Position numbers and translations under genes: made by a program | Notes under the pieces: generated by a model | Told to the model about the DNA's origin: nothing | The model's input: only the letters and a program-made list of their open reading frames with translations | The model's database searches: none | Shown here: positions 33,090 to 45,448 of the stretch, piece after piece | Layout: each line of letters begins with the position of its first letter | How positions within the stretch are numbered: position 1 is the first letter of the stretch | Origin: Wurfbainia villosa | Lineage: Eukaryota > Streptophyta > Magnoliopsida > Zingiberales > Zingiberaceae | Length of the DNA: 64,000 bases | Reading direction: 5' to 3' | Assembly: GCA_025175895.1 (NCBI GenBank) | Contig: CM045990.1 | Location: 54,561,704 to 54,625,703, forward strand

Positions 33090-36035
33090 TTGGTCGGTTT
33101 TCCCGCCGGGTCGGGTTGACAAAATCTGAGCCATAGCCGCCGCTTCGTGGCCGATTCTGAGTCCGGTCGTGGAACCCTTCGATTCGGTCGGTCCGGTCGG
33201 GTCGGGTCAAGTCCGTCCGGGTCGGTCCGGTCCGATCCGGTCCGGGTCCGGGTCCGATCCGGTTAATCGTCGTCTTAGTTAAATAAATAAAAAAAATAAA
33301 AAATGATGTAAATAATTAAAAAAAAATCACAATTAAACTTATAAAAACTCTATCAAATATTTCATTATCTCAATACAAAATATATTACATCTTAGACTTA
33401 AATAAAAAAATCTATTACAATAAAAAAATCAAATACAGTTCAGTCGTATTCGGTATTTCCTCCCGTCGTTGTAGTTCCGGATGTTCCTACATTTCGTCTT
33501 GGTCTTCTTCGTCACTTTTAATATGTTGGGTCTGACTTGCGACTTTTGACCAATCATTGAGTAAACATTGCGCAAATTTTCCGACCTTAAACTAGAGCGT
33601 CTCTCGTCGAATGTATTTCCTCCGATACTAAAAGCATTGTTCCACTATTTAAACTGGACAAGCTAGAATTTCTTTGCCATTATAGATAAGATTGGAAATA
33701 ATTGAGTTCTTCATGACCACCATTTTAGAATGTGCTTTCTTCATCTGCATCACTAAAATCAAAAGAAGTGGTGAATAATTCTCAAGTTCATTTGGAACTT
33801 GAGGATCCTCGTGGACGTTTAGTCCGTTGCCTTAATAACAATTGTGCTTTAGTGAGTTTAGAAGTAATAATACTAGTTGTAGTGGATTGATGTGTTTCAT
33901 GTCCAATAATTTGTTCACCATATTTAATGTTAATTCATTATAAATATCATGTAAATGTGTTTTAATATTAAACAAAATCAAAGGAATATTAGGAGCAGTT
34001 TCGGTAATAGGACTTAAAGATTCATAATATAATGCTAACATATCTTGCAAACCATCTAATTTAAGTCTAGGATCTAAAACAAAAGCACATAAAAATATTT
34101 CAGGAATGTTTAAGAAATATTTTTCCCATTTTTCTTTCATTACATAAATACATTGAGATAAATAAGTATCATTTGATTGAATATATTCATTAAAAATACA
34201 TGCAATATTACAACAATGTGTTAAAACTAAATGTGAAGTTAGATAATAAACACCTGATAATTGGTCACTAGCATCACTAAAAACTTTTAGAATTTCACAA
34301 ATACTAGTGCATATATTCCATTGATTTGAAAACAAATAAATATCACGTGATTGAACATGTTGATGAAAAACATACATAATAAATCTTTATATTCAAAAGT
34401 AGATAATAACAATTTATAAGTAGAATTCCAACGAGTTGGAACGTCACGCAAACCGCTTAGGCTTCATGCCATTTATTTTACAAAATTTTCTCATTCTTTC
34501 ATTACTTGAGGATGTGTCCATAAATAATGAATCAGACTCTAATTGGTTGAATATGTGATCATAAATTTTTAAGTCCATCTTGAACACACAAATTTAAAAT
34601 GTGACATGTACACCTAATATGAAAAAATCTTCCACCTATTGATGGTTTACATATATCAATAAGTTCACTAATACTAGAGGTATTTGCACTAGCATTATCA
34701 AAAGAAATTGAAAAAACTTTAGAAGTTAGACCATATTCTTCTAAAATAATAAAAATAAGTTGTGAAATATTTTGTGCTGTGTGTATTTCGTTAAAACATC
34801 TATATGCTAGCAATCTTTTTTGAATGTCCCAATTATTATCAATCCAATGACAAGTAATACCCATATATGAACAACTTTGCCAATGATCACTCCAAATATC
34901 GAACAGAAAAGAAACTTTCTTGTTTAAACTAGAAAATTCTTTAATCGATTCTTGTTTTTGTTCTAGGACTAATTTTAAAAGTGTACGTTTTAGAGTATTT
35001 CTTGGGATATGTTTAATAGAAGGATTTGCACTTGTAAAGCCAATTTTCAAAAGATAATTTATCACTAAAACTAAAAGAAAGGATTGCCTGACAAAATTTA
35101 GCGGCTTTCTTCTAAATTTAGTTTCACAAATTTAAAGAGTTTAGATTCGTTACCCAACCCGATTGAGAAGAGAATGTGAATTTGAGTTTGAGAACGATCA
35201 ATACCAATTTCCACGGATGATTTCTCTCCACGTGTCGAATAAGGGTTAGTAACCTCCTCCTTGTTGAAATTTGTAACATTTGAACAATATTTGCATTTTG
35301 CTTGCATATCAGGAAGGGAGCGTTACTTTTGAAATGTTTGGTGAAGGATCTTGAGCGAGGCACTCGAGTTGGTCTTGTAGTCGTAGAACCCACCATCGTA
35401 CTGGATGTATTGCTCCTACTTTCTTGACTTTGATGATGATGACGTATTTGAAATTCATCATCGGAAATATCAAGATCGTAGTCAGCGCCGATATCGAATG
35501 GAGGTGAATTGCCGCTTTGCTCGAACTCGAACTCGGGCGGTGGTAGCATTATGCTCTTTCCCTTTCTGGCACCGGCCGCACCCTTACGACTTGATCCGGC
35601 TCCAGACATTTGTAAAAATATGACTTGAGAGTTGAGACTTGAAAGCGGAATGAGAATTAGGGAAGAGAAGTTGTGATTTGTGAAAAAATGAAAGGAAATG
35701 GAGGTGTATTTATAGGGAAAAAACTTAAGTTGATCATCAACCTTTTTCTTAAAAAAGCGACCACGGTACGCGCAGGCTCAACACGCGACGTGCGGCGACA
35801 CGCCTGGTCGTGATGGGACAGAGCAACACGCCGCGCAATGCAGTGTCGTGGTCGTGAACGAAAACAATGGCGACACGCCTGTCATGTCGCCGATTCTTCC
35901 TGCTCGGTTGAACCGGGGACCGACCGCCTAATAGACGGTCGGTCGGGTCCGGTCAAACCTGCTGACGCGTTAACCGGACTGCGACCAGGTCCGGTTCCCG
36001 TCGGTCCGGGTTTGACCCGGACCTTAGCCGGGTCT
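33090..36035 (-). mobile_element. Decayed hAT transposon
   Basis: A broken hAT transposase gene on the minus strand lies between two GC-rich blocks full of GGTCCGG and GTCGGGTC repeats (about 33100-33265 and 35890-36035), which look like subterminal repeats. I could not fix the terminal inverted repeats or a target duplication, so the ends are approximate. Confidence 0.6.
33440..35609 (-). pseudogene. hAT transposase (BED zinc finger), broken
   Basis: From the right: an N-terminal low-complexity part (35609-35320), then a BED finger split between frames, with KCKYCSN at about 35305-35280 in a different frame from the start. The core (35065-34559) has FLFDIWSDHWQSCSYMGITC, FSISFDNASANTSS and FHIRCTCHILNLCVQDGL, typical of plant hAT transposases. 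The 34377-33832 part has VLDPRLKLDGL. Degraded sequence to about 33440 resembles the hAT dimerisation region. Stops lie between 34559 and 34377 and downstream of 33832. A TATA-like sequence on the minus strand near 35711 may be the old promoter. Confidence 0.8.
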
Positions 36036-36369
36036 AATCAGCGCCCACCTCATCATCCCTCGCTTTCCCACCATATAAATTTCGATCCCGCGGGCCACGC
36101 CTGCCCGCCCACCATGGTGCCGACCGTCGTCCAACACGTCCTTGTCTAGCCCATTGCCGGAGAAACCGCACGCGGAACTCGGCCCCGCGGCTTTGTCCCT
36201 CGCCAACAAAGTGCCACGCGGATTTTTTTCGCTCCTCCAGCGGCGCACCTCTCCGTAGCTTCCTTGGACGTTTCGCCCTCCTCTTGGGCGGAGAAGTTAA
36301 ACCTCCTTGGACCTTTTCGTCGCTGCTTCCCTTATAAAATTCCAATATTTCTTCAGGCGCTAACCTAAA

Positions 36370-36740
36370 TAGGCGATGATATCGTTGCGATTCAGTGTTG
36401 ATTTCAAGCATTTTTTGGATCTCCGCCTTGATTCTGGAGTGTCGAGGAGGAAGAAGACGGGAAATTAGGGGAAAATAGGAGCTTTGGGGGGTTGTCAGTG
36501 GGAAGAGTTTTATTCAAGAAAAGATCCCCTTTTTGTTGCTGCTCATCCCATAAAGAACCAATCTTGTTGGGGCGCTCCCATAAAATAGACGGTGATTTCT
36601 CTGCAACTCAGTGTTGATTTCGAGCATTCTTCACGTTTCGCTTTGTAAAAAAGGCAGGAATTTAGGGGAAAAGGTCTTGTTTCTTGGGGTTGCCGTGGGG
36701 AGAGTTATATTTGGCGAAAAGATCACCTTTTTTAGTTCCA
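36370..36740 (+). repeat. ~216-bp tandem duplication upstream of GPDH
   Basis: The segment with CAGTGTTGATTTCAAGCAT at 36393 recurs as CAGTGTTGATTTCGAGCAT at 36609. Matching flanks follow each (GAAATTAGGGGAAAA versus GAATTTAGGGGAAAA, then GAAAAGATC-CC-TTTTT). It lies in the presumed promoter or 5' leader of the downstream gene, whose start codon is at 36813. Confidence 0.7.
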
Positions 36741-36812
36741 GGAATTCAGAATTGCCCTTCTTTGTGATCTTTGCTGCTGCTATTCTTGCGTGATAATTTC
36801 AATTAACGGGAC

Positions 36813-39170
36813 ATGGTGGGTACCGTCGAAGGCGCCCATGGCTCTCCCCAATCCAACGGATCCGCTCAATGCCACAGCAATGGCACCGAAGAGAGGCTCG
36901 AAGAGCTCCGTCGACTCCTCGGCAAATCGGAGGGCGACTTGCTCAAGATTGTCGGTGTCGGCGCCGGTGCGTGGGGTACCGTCTTCGCCGCCCTCATGCA
37001 GGACGCGTACGGTCAGTTCCGCGACAGGGTCCAGATCCTGATTTGGCGTCGGCCGGGGCGGGCAGTCGACCGTGCCACGGCGGAGCACCTCTTCGAGGTG
37101 ATCAACTCGAGAGAGGACGTCCTCCGGCGGCTGATCCGCCGCTGCGCGTACCTCAAGTACGTCGAGGGCAGGCTCGGCGACCGCACCCTCTACGCCGACG
37201 AGATATTGAAGGACGGCTTCTGCTTGAACATGATCGACACGCCGGTTTGCCCGCTCAAGGTCGTGACCAACTTGCAGGAGGCGGTGTGGGACGCTGACAT
37301 TGTCGTGAACGGTTTGCCGTCCACGGAGACCCGAGAGGTGTTCGACGAAATTTCTAGGTACTGGAAGGAGAGGCGAAGTCCCCCAATAATCATCTCTCTG
37401 GCCAAGGGCATTGAGGCAGCTCTGGATCCCCTTCCACGCATCATCACACCTACTCAGATGATCAACCTTGCAAGTAATCAATCTCTCACGCCGAAATTCC
37501 TTAAAGATGTTCTTACTTTCTAGGACGATTACTGATCACTTAGTGTTCTTTGCTCTGATGAGAAAAATTGCTACTTTTATATGCTTAATGACATGCTGAA
37601 ATACCAGATGAAGAACCTACTGTAACTTTTCCATTGGTCAAAATTTAATCTTGCTCGATCATTTGTTGCCTCTTCTTCTACAATGCATGTTGTTGCAAAC
37701 CAACCAATGTTATGCTCCTTTGCTCAGTTTCCGGTATCTAACTAATAGGCGGGCGACTAAGCATTTTGCATCTGAGAATCAGTAACATTTATCATGCATT
37801 CTGAATGTGTTTTGCAGCTGGAGTTCCAATGGAGAACATTCTATATGTTGGCGGCCCAAATATTGCTTCAGAGATCTACAACAAGGAATATGCGAATGCT
37901 CGCATATGTGGAGCTGAAAAGTGGAGGAAACCTCTTGCTAAATTCTTGAGGCAGCCCCATTTTATCGTGTGGGACAACAGTGATCTTATTACTCATGAGG
38001 TTATGGGTGGATTGAAGAATGTCTATGCTATCGGTGCAGGTACTGTTTCTTTGCCTATACAGCTATGCCATTGGAGATGAACATTGTTGTTTCACTTTTG
38101 CGAGATAGAAACAGTTCAAACCGATGTAGGAGAACCACTTTTGCGACCTTGTTTCGACCAGTGGCTAGCACAACCAACTTAGGCATGTAGCTAAAACCGA
38201 CGGATAAGAATAACTAGCATCCTAGTTGACACCGATGGTTGGCACATCGGCTGCGATCGGCATTCTTCAGGAGGTGCCAGCGACCGTAAAAGAAGTAAAT
38301 GAACAATGGAAAAACATCAACAGGTCGAAGAGCACAATTGATTCTCTGGCACTTTCCCCTCTTAGAATCCTATGACCAGCCGCAAAAGCCTCCAAACTGC
38401 CATGATCAATGTACCTTTGCTTTATCTTACAAACTGTTTATCGTTTCATTTGTTTCATGACAAGTTATATTTCTTCAGGGATGATAGCAGCTCTAACCAA
38501 TGAAAGTGCCACCAGCAAATCAGTATACTTTGCACATTGCACATCGGAGATGATATTCATCACTCATCTATTGACCAAAGAGCCAGAGAAACTGGCTGGT
38601 CCATTGCTAGCCGACACATACGTTACTCTGTTGAAAGGTCGCAACGCATGGTACGGTCAGATGCTAGCCAAGGGCGAACTTAGTCTCGACATGGGCGACA
38701 GTATCAAGGGGAAAGGTACAATTCAGGTATATATAATCTCGTCCCGATGCCGACTCCTCTTTTTCATGGTTTTGGATTTGCATTTTCTATGTTTACCAAA
38801 GGCACTCATTTGTTTCAGGGTGTCTCTGCTGTGCATGCATTTTATGAACTCCTGAGTCAAGCCAGCTTAAGTGTTCTTGATCCGGAAGAGAAGAAGCCTG
38901 TCACTCCAGTCCAATTGTGCCCCATTCTGAAAACACTACACAAGATCTTGATAAAAAGGTAGAGGATTCTCTTTTTTTGTTTGTGGTTTCACTGATCATG
39001 TTTAAGTGGTTCGCGGTGAGGAAGTCATCGTCAACTTCGTCTGCAGAGAACTTCCGACCGAAGCGATCCTTCAAGCTCTGAGGGACGAAACAATGAACGA
39101 TCCACGCGACCGAATCGAGCTTGCGCAAAGTCATGCTTTCTACAGGCCATCACTTCTTGGCCAGCCATGA
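36813..39170 (+). CDS. Cytosolic glycerol-3-phosphate dehydrogenase [NAD+]
   Basis: Five exons: 36813-37473, 37818-38039, 38479-38726, 38819-38958, 39047-39170 (1395 nt, 464 aa, all GT-AG, frame kept). The enzyme interconverts dihydroxyacetone phosphate and sn-glycerol 3-phosphate with NADH, feeding glycerolipid synthesis and redox balance. The N-terminal dinucleotide fold shows GVGAGAWG (residues 48-55). [23 protein letters not shown] and [12 protein letters not shown] follow, the last holding the expected catalytic Lys (about 287). [18 protein letters not shown] and [14 protein letters not shown] mark the C-terminal domain, and the end [13 protein letters not shown] matches plant cytosolic forms. 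There is no transit peptide. The ATG at 36813 was chosen because MVG fits relatives. The gene runs in the same direction as the PTB gene, with a SINE fragment between. Confidence 0.93.
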
Positions 39171-39409
39171 AGAGCTACATTCCTTCTACCTGAACAAGCT
39201 GTGCTGTTCAATCTTTGTTTAGAAGTAGATTTGTTTGGAACCAAAAGTTAGATGATAAACCAATTTGTTGATTTGGATTGCATTTTTAATGATGTAGCAC
39301 TTTCATTAATGGTATTTTATTGATTGGTTCTTTATTGTCATCGATAAATAAATAATAATAATAATATACAAATAACAATTGTATCGAGATTAATACTAAT
39401 TTTGGAATA

Positions 39410-39570
39410 GTAGATTCGATTAGGTCTAAAATCCTCCCAGGTTCGGATGCTAATCGTCTTCGCTACTCGCGTGTCGCGACATACCCCCGCGATGATTACC
39501 TCCTCTCGCGATCCCGGGGCGGATGGCGGGGGCTAATGCATTGGTTGACAGATTCTCAACTTTTGGAGAT
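39410..39570 (+). repeat. SINE-like 3' fragment
   Basis: It shares the 3' part of the SINE-like family (GATGATTACCTCC, then TTGACAGATTCTCAACTTTT) with 32480-32580 and 50526-50600. It lies between the GPDH and PTB genes. Confidence 0.45.
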
Positions 39571-39994
39571 TAATACTAAAGATTATTAAAATGTAAGATT
39601 TATATTAATTAAGGAAAATAGGAGGTAAATAATAATAAGAAATCATGATAAATATAACGAACGGTTGGGATGACGCGGTTCGCGGAGCTATATCTATTAT
39701 AAAGTCCCGGGAACGGTAGGCGATACGAACCATAACAGATTCCTCTCCCGTTATCGACGCCGCCGACTCGTGCTTCGCCGGCGCTGCGAGAACCAGGTGA
39801 CGAGCATATAGCGCAGCCGTCGGCCGGCGAGCAGGAGAGCGATCGAGAGGAGAATAATCGGAGGCCACCCCCTTCTCCCTCGTCGTCGTGCCTTGTTGGA
39901 TTTGAAACCCTAAGAAGAAGTGTTCCAGGCGATTTCGGGTTTCTCTCGTCTTCGACGTCTGTTATACGGTCGGGAAGGTTGGATTTGGCGAGGT

Positions 39995-42900
39995 ATGGCA
40001 CCGGGGCAAGGAGGGGGGCTGCCGCAGCAGCAGTTTCGCTACACGCAGACGCCGTCGAAGGTGCTCCACCTTCGGAACCTGCCGTGGGAGTGCACCGAGG
40101 AGGAGGTCGTCGTCGTCTGCAAGCCATTCGGAAGGGTCGTCAATACTATGTGCAACGTCGGCGCCAACAAGAACCAGGCCTTCGTCGAATTTGTGCGTAA
40201 TGAACCCTTCTCCCTGATTTACTGTGCTCTTTTTTGCATTATGTTTAGTTTATTGCTGAATAAAAACTAGTGAACCACCCACTCTTTGGTTTGATCCTTT
40301 TTTTCACGTTTGAACCTAAAATCTTGACACGGGGCTCTGGAAATTTGTTGCCCCTTGATTTCCTGACGGATTGGAGTTAAAAAAGATAACAGTATATAAA
40401 AAACATAGACTGGAAGAAAAGGATTTTTTTTCCCTAGCTAGGAACACTCGAATTATCAGGATTTCCCGTTCGATATTTACAGCAGCGTGAATCATATCCC
40501 TCTGTCGCTTACTCTTTTATACCCCAGGATACTAGAACTAAATTAGCTTGTTAAGATAGGTTGGACTCTTCCCTCAAGTTCCGGCATCATTTAGCTTGAC
40601 TCTCGTTTTTGCTCCCTTCTGCTAGTATACATGCCCGTGTAGTATATGTACCAATCTACTAGATTGAAAGAGTTTTCTATTGATATTCAATGTTTAAACT
40701 ATTTGTTCATTGTGGTCAGACTGGAAAATTACATTTTTCTCTTTGTAGGCGGACCTTAACCAAGCAATTTCAATGGTTTCTTACTATGCTTCTTCGTCTG
40801 AGCCAGCTCAAGTTCGTGGAAAAATTGTTTATATCCAGTATTCTAACAGACAAGAAATTACAAACAATAGGAGTACTGGAGAAGTTCCTGGCAATGTTTT
40901 GCTTGTCACTATTGAAGGTGTTGAAGCTGGTGATGTCAGCATAGATGTTATTCATTTGGTAAGTTGTTGGTAGAACCTTATGTTACAAAATACAAATAAA
41001 ACTGTTTAAAGACTATGTTCTTCCTATCAAATAATTGGTTTTTAGTTTATTGGACCTTTTTTTTTCAGGTAAAGAACGTGTAATAGAAACCTTGTTGCAA
41101 AATAAGGTCCTCTCTCCAATTGTTGTTCTTATTGACTTACTGTGATGTCTAGCTTGCTCATGTTGACCATGTGAGCCTTGTAAAGAATCTTCCCATTACG
41201 ATTTAGGAGAATGATTAAATTGAATTGATAATCTTTTGATGTTAGTTTTGACAATCTTAGTTTTGAATTTTCAAACTTGAGGCTTTCTCAGCATGCGGAT
41301 ACTGTTGTACTTCTTTTCAAGCCATTTTTACGATTGAGTTGTTTTTGTCCTTTATGCAAGTTTAAGGTAACTATTTTTCCTTGCATAACATTTTGTTTGA
41401 AAAGGTGTATCTGCACTCTTGTTTTGAGTTGCATCCAGGTGACTTCATCCATGTTTGAAAGGAAACTCAGTTATGGGTCTGAACTCTACATTTATAGTCT
41501 GTGTTAGATGAATTTCTTTATAACAGTTAATAGTAAAATGTTCTGAAAATTGTTTCAGGTGTTCTCAGCCTTTGGCTTTGTGCATAAAATTGCAACGTTT
41601 GAAAAAGCTGCCGGCTTTCAGGTAAGACTTCATCATACTGGTCATTGACTATGCAGGTCTTAACTTTCTTTTGACTGGGCCTTCTACAGGCACTAATTCA
41701 ATACTCAGATGCAGAGACTGCTGCTAGTGCAAGATATGCTTTGGATGGGAGAAGTATTCCAAGGTTGTAGATTTTCCCATGTTTTCATGTCAAAGGTATG
41801 TTATTCTATTAAGTTTTTTGAATTTATGCTAATTGAACTTGCATGTTCCAGGTACTTGCTCCCTGAACATATTACATCTTGCCATTTGCGTATTTCATAT
41901 TCGGCCCACACAGATTTAAGCATCAAATTCCAGTCTCATCGAAGCAGGTAGAAATTGCTTTGCAATCTGGTGCAAGTAGTTTATGATTGCATATGGTTTT
42001 AGTTCTAATATCTTGATTCTGATGGTTTTAGTTCTGATATCTTGATTCTGAATGTCATACCTTGTCATCAGATTCATACAAGAAAAGCATCGTCTAGAGT
42101 ATGATTTTTCTTAGAATTTGCATCATGATTTCTGACATGTAACTTTTTAGGACAAACATTAGTCTGAGTACAATTAGTTTTGGGGCACAGAAATTCGTTG
42201 TTCAACTATCATTCAAAAAAGTGGAAGTGATGGCTCATTAAACCCAACCTCCTTATTTGCTAATGGTCTTGATTTGGGAGAAATGGGTATTTTAGGTATG
42301 AATCTATTTCCAAGTTTGTTTCGGTTGGGATCCTTTTAAAAGAGGCACTAATCCCTTGTAATCCCTTATGTTAGAGGTTCTCCAGTTTAATGAAACTTCG
42401 AATTTTCCTTGTGAGTTTTGCTAGTCTTGGTGCTATATCATGCAGTGTACCCAACCTTAATAAAACGGCTTTTGAGTTTTTTTTTTTTATTGTTGCAACT
42501 TTCAATTTCTGAGTCACTCTTGTAATTTCAATTATTTTAAGCACTATCGTACTCCGTGAAAGGTGCTTGCAGCGAACCCAATCTTATAATAATAATTTTT
42601 TTAAATGAACGTTGCTACTTCCACTAGCTGGTTCACTCTTGTAATTTCAATTATTTTAAACACTAACTAATAATTTTTTTTTTAAATGATCGTTGCTACT
42701 TCCACTAGCTGGTTCACTCTTGTAATTTCAATTATTTTAAACACTAACATACTCAGTAAAAGGTGCTTGCACTCTAGTCAAACTATGTACTGGTATTTAA
42801 CTTGTCCATGCAAAGCTCTTTCTTTCTCAAGCTTTTCCAATTGGGTTTTTAGGGGTTTGACATCTTCACACTAACTTGGTTATAATTAGGGGTGTAAACG

Positions 42901-44947
42901 AATCGAGCCGGTTCGCGAGCTTTTCGAGCCGGTTCGAATAATATTCGATTCGAATAATATTCGATTCGAATTCGAAATTATCGAATTTGAGCCGAACTCG
43001 AATATGTACAAATATTTTTCGAATCGAACTCGAGCCGAAATAATACTGTTCGAACTGTTCGCGAACTTTTTTTTTTAAAAAAAAATTCGAATATTAAATC
43101 GAGTATTAATTTTCGAATATCAAACCGAGCCTCATTCGAATATTAAATCGAGCCTCAATTTCGAATAGTAATCGAACCGTTCGAATTAATATTCGAAAAT
43201 TTCGAATCGAATCCGAACTCGAGCTTTGATTCGAATCGAATTCGAATATCTCAATTCGAACTTCGAATCGAACTCGAATGCTAAATTTTTTTAAAAATTC
43301 GATTCGATTCAGTTCGTTTACACCCCTAGTTATAATATCCCAATAACTGTTACAGTACTACCACATTACTGTAGTATTATCACCTGTCTTAGGCAAATTT
43401 TTTCTCAAGTTCATATTGATGTTAGTTTTTATACAAGCTGTTTGCAATCTAAGTTTTTGTACTAACTTATAATAATCTTTTATTTAACAGGGATTACACA
43501 AATCCGTATCTTCCTGTGAACCCTTCTGCTATAGAGGGAAGTATACTGGTAATTTGTTGCATAACTCATCTCTGCCTCTGTACCCTTTTCCCATGTTCTT
43601 CAATGTTCTTATGGGAAGTTATATTTACAGCCTCTGTCAGGTCCTGAAGTAAAGAAATGGGAGCCTGAGAGTAACGTCCTGTTAGCTACCATACAGAACA
43701 TGCAATATGCTGTGACAGTTGATGTTCTTCATACAGTAAGATATTATTTCTACCTCTTGCAGTTTTTAGTATTTTAAAATTTTAGCCAAAGCATGACCGC
43801 TAAGTTGATTTTCTACAATACAGGTATTTTCTGCCTTTGGAACTATACAGAAAATTTTAATTTTCGAGAAAAATGGTGCTGTGCAGGCCTTGATACAGTA
43901 TCCAGGTAAAATTTTAAAATCAGATACAGTATCATGGTAAATTTTTTGTTCGTCTATGAGTTAGTTCATTTTGCTAGCACCTTCTGCTTGTCAATGCTTG
44001 TACCTATTCAGTAAGTATTCATTTGCACTTGCATGTGCTGGTAGGAAATTATTTCTCAGCAAAAGATTTTAATCATTGCTATTTTCTGCATTAAGTACAA
44101 AATTTTCACTGTGTTAAATAAAATAAAATTTTATTTTTAGTTAGCACATCAGTGTGAATGGATCATCTTGTCCATGGTTTTATGTTATTGCATAACATGT
44201 AGCTTAATTTTTGCAATTTGTCATTTCTTTCTTTTATCAGATATTAGCACTGCTTCAGTGGCCAAAGCTGCTTTGGAGGGACACTGCATCTATGATGGTG
44301 GTTATTGTAAGCTCCATTTGACATACTCTCATCATACTGATCTCAGTGTTAAGGTACAGATTAATTCTTTCGGTTAAATGGAGTAACATTAGCTCTCAGT
44401 TTAAAAAATTTGATTTTGTTAGAAAAGTTTTCATTAGGAAAAGGGAATAGTATTGTATCTGTCGATGTTCTTGTATTCACCGTTTACCTATAATATGATG
44501 TTTTCTTCATGTACATGCAATGAAGCTGTGTTCTTAGTTGGTTCTATGTTTGCTTGCTGTTCTTATCAGGTGCACAATGAGAGAAGTAGAGATTTCACTG
44601 TTCAGGACTCTAGTATACCTAGAATGCCCCAGGCTCCGATTTCGCCGACGTCCACTGGTTGGCAACTATTTCCCCAGTCTTCGTCCACATATATCGGCGA
44701 TGATTATGCTGTCTCAGGACAAGTAACAGCTCTGCCGGGTCTGATGCCAAGATGGAACAGTGGCACCTCAGGTGGAAGCTTGGTGTCGACCTCTGCAAAT
44801 CCTGTTTCTTATTACCCTACTTCTAGCACCCCTGCTGCTCCTACTTGGGCGCTTCCAGCTTCACAAAGTTCACCTCAATTTGGTCAACTGGCAAATGCAC
44901 AGCCTCCTGCTGCACCTCAAACTCAGTCTTCTAATTTCGCTCAATAG
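39995..44947 (+). CDS. Polypyrimidine tract-binding protein homologue (PTB1/2 type)
   Basis: Ten exons: 39995-40192, 40749-40958, 41559-41621, 41690-41763, 41852-41947, 43491-43548, 43631-43735, 43824-43905, 44241-44353, 44570-44947 (1377 nt, 458 aa). It is an RNA-binding regulator of splicing and translation in nucleus and cytoplasm. RRM1 spans about residues 17-98 (TPSKVLHLRNLPWECTEEEV), RRM2 about 118-207 (VFSAFGFVHKIATFEKAAGF) and RRM3 about 246-332 (VFSAFGTIQKILIFEKNGAV); the C-terminus is Ser/Pro/Gln-rich. The start FRYTQTPSKV fits the family. Intron 5 (1543 bp) carries a MITE and a small tandem duplication. Plant PTB genes are known for autoregulation through alternative splicing with poison exons; no such exon was identified here. 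An upstream in-frame ATG at 39920 would add 25 residues and is less likely. Confidence 0.93.
42505..42752 (+). repeat. Triplicated segment in PTB intron 5
   Basis: The motif TCACTCTTGTAATTTCAATT recurs at about 42514, 42633 and 42714. The last two lie in near-identical 81-bp tandem copies that include GTTGCTACTTCCACTAGCTG. Confidence 0.75.
42887..43328. mobile_element. 442-bp hAT-like MITE in PTB intron 5
   Basis: Ends TAGGGGTGTAAACGAA (inverted at the right), with a perfect 8-bp target duplication GTTATAAT at 42879-42886 and 43329-43336. The interior is rich in TTCGAAT and its complement, so it can fold on itself. Same end type as 31568-32220. Confidence 0.92.
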
Positions 44948-45448
44948 GCTGCTTATTCTCACATTCTTTAGGTCTGTTGCATCAAATGACTGTCATATGA
45001 ATTTATTTGCCCATATGTCGGAATAGTAAATGGACGTATGCGTGCGTTCGCTTGCTTGAGCCAGTTGCGTCTTGTATTTCGTCGATATAATGTGCATCTG
45101 GTTCTTATTATGCCACTTCATTTCTTTTCTTTTCTATCAAGTTTTGATGTATCAAACTAAATTGTTTGCTCAGATCTACTGAGATCTTCTGCTGATATGC
45201 TGTATTTAGTTGCATCGAGATATTTAAGTTCTCTTTTCTAGTTTGCACTTTTTCAGGGATTGGAACCAAAGGACACTTGCTTATTTCCTTATCCACCTAC
45301 TTCAAGAACTACAGCGTGCAAGATGACGTCGACACTGTCTGTATGCATGCCGGCGATGTCCGCCGATCTCATTCCATTTACAACAAACCACAGCTCAAGT
45401 GTCTGTTGGTGTAAGTTCCAATCTCTGCTACTTCTATTGTCAATGCTC

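Noticed and set aside
36780..37481. 233-codon minus-strand open frame
   Set aside because: Antisense to the first exon of glycerol-3-phosphate dehydrogenase, no family resemblance.
39605..40127. Minus-strand open frames upstream of and over the first PTB exon
   Set aside because: Antisense to the 5' leader and first exon of the PTB gene; openness is due to GC-rich composition.
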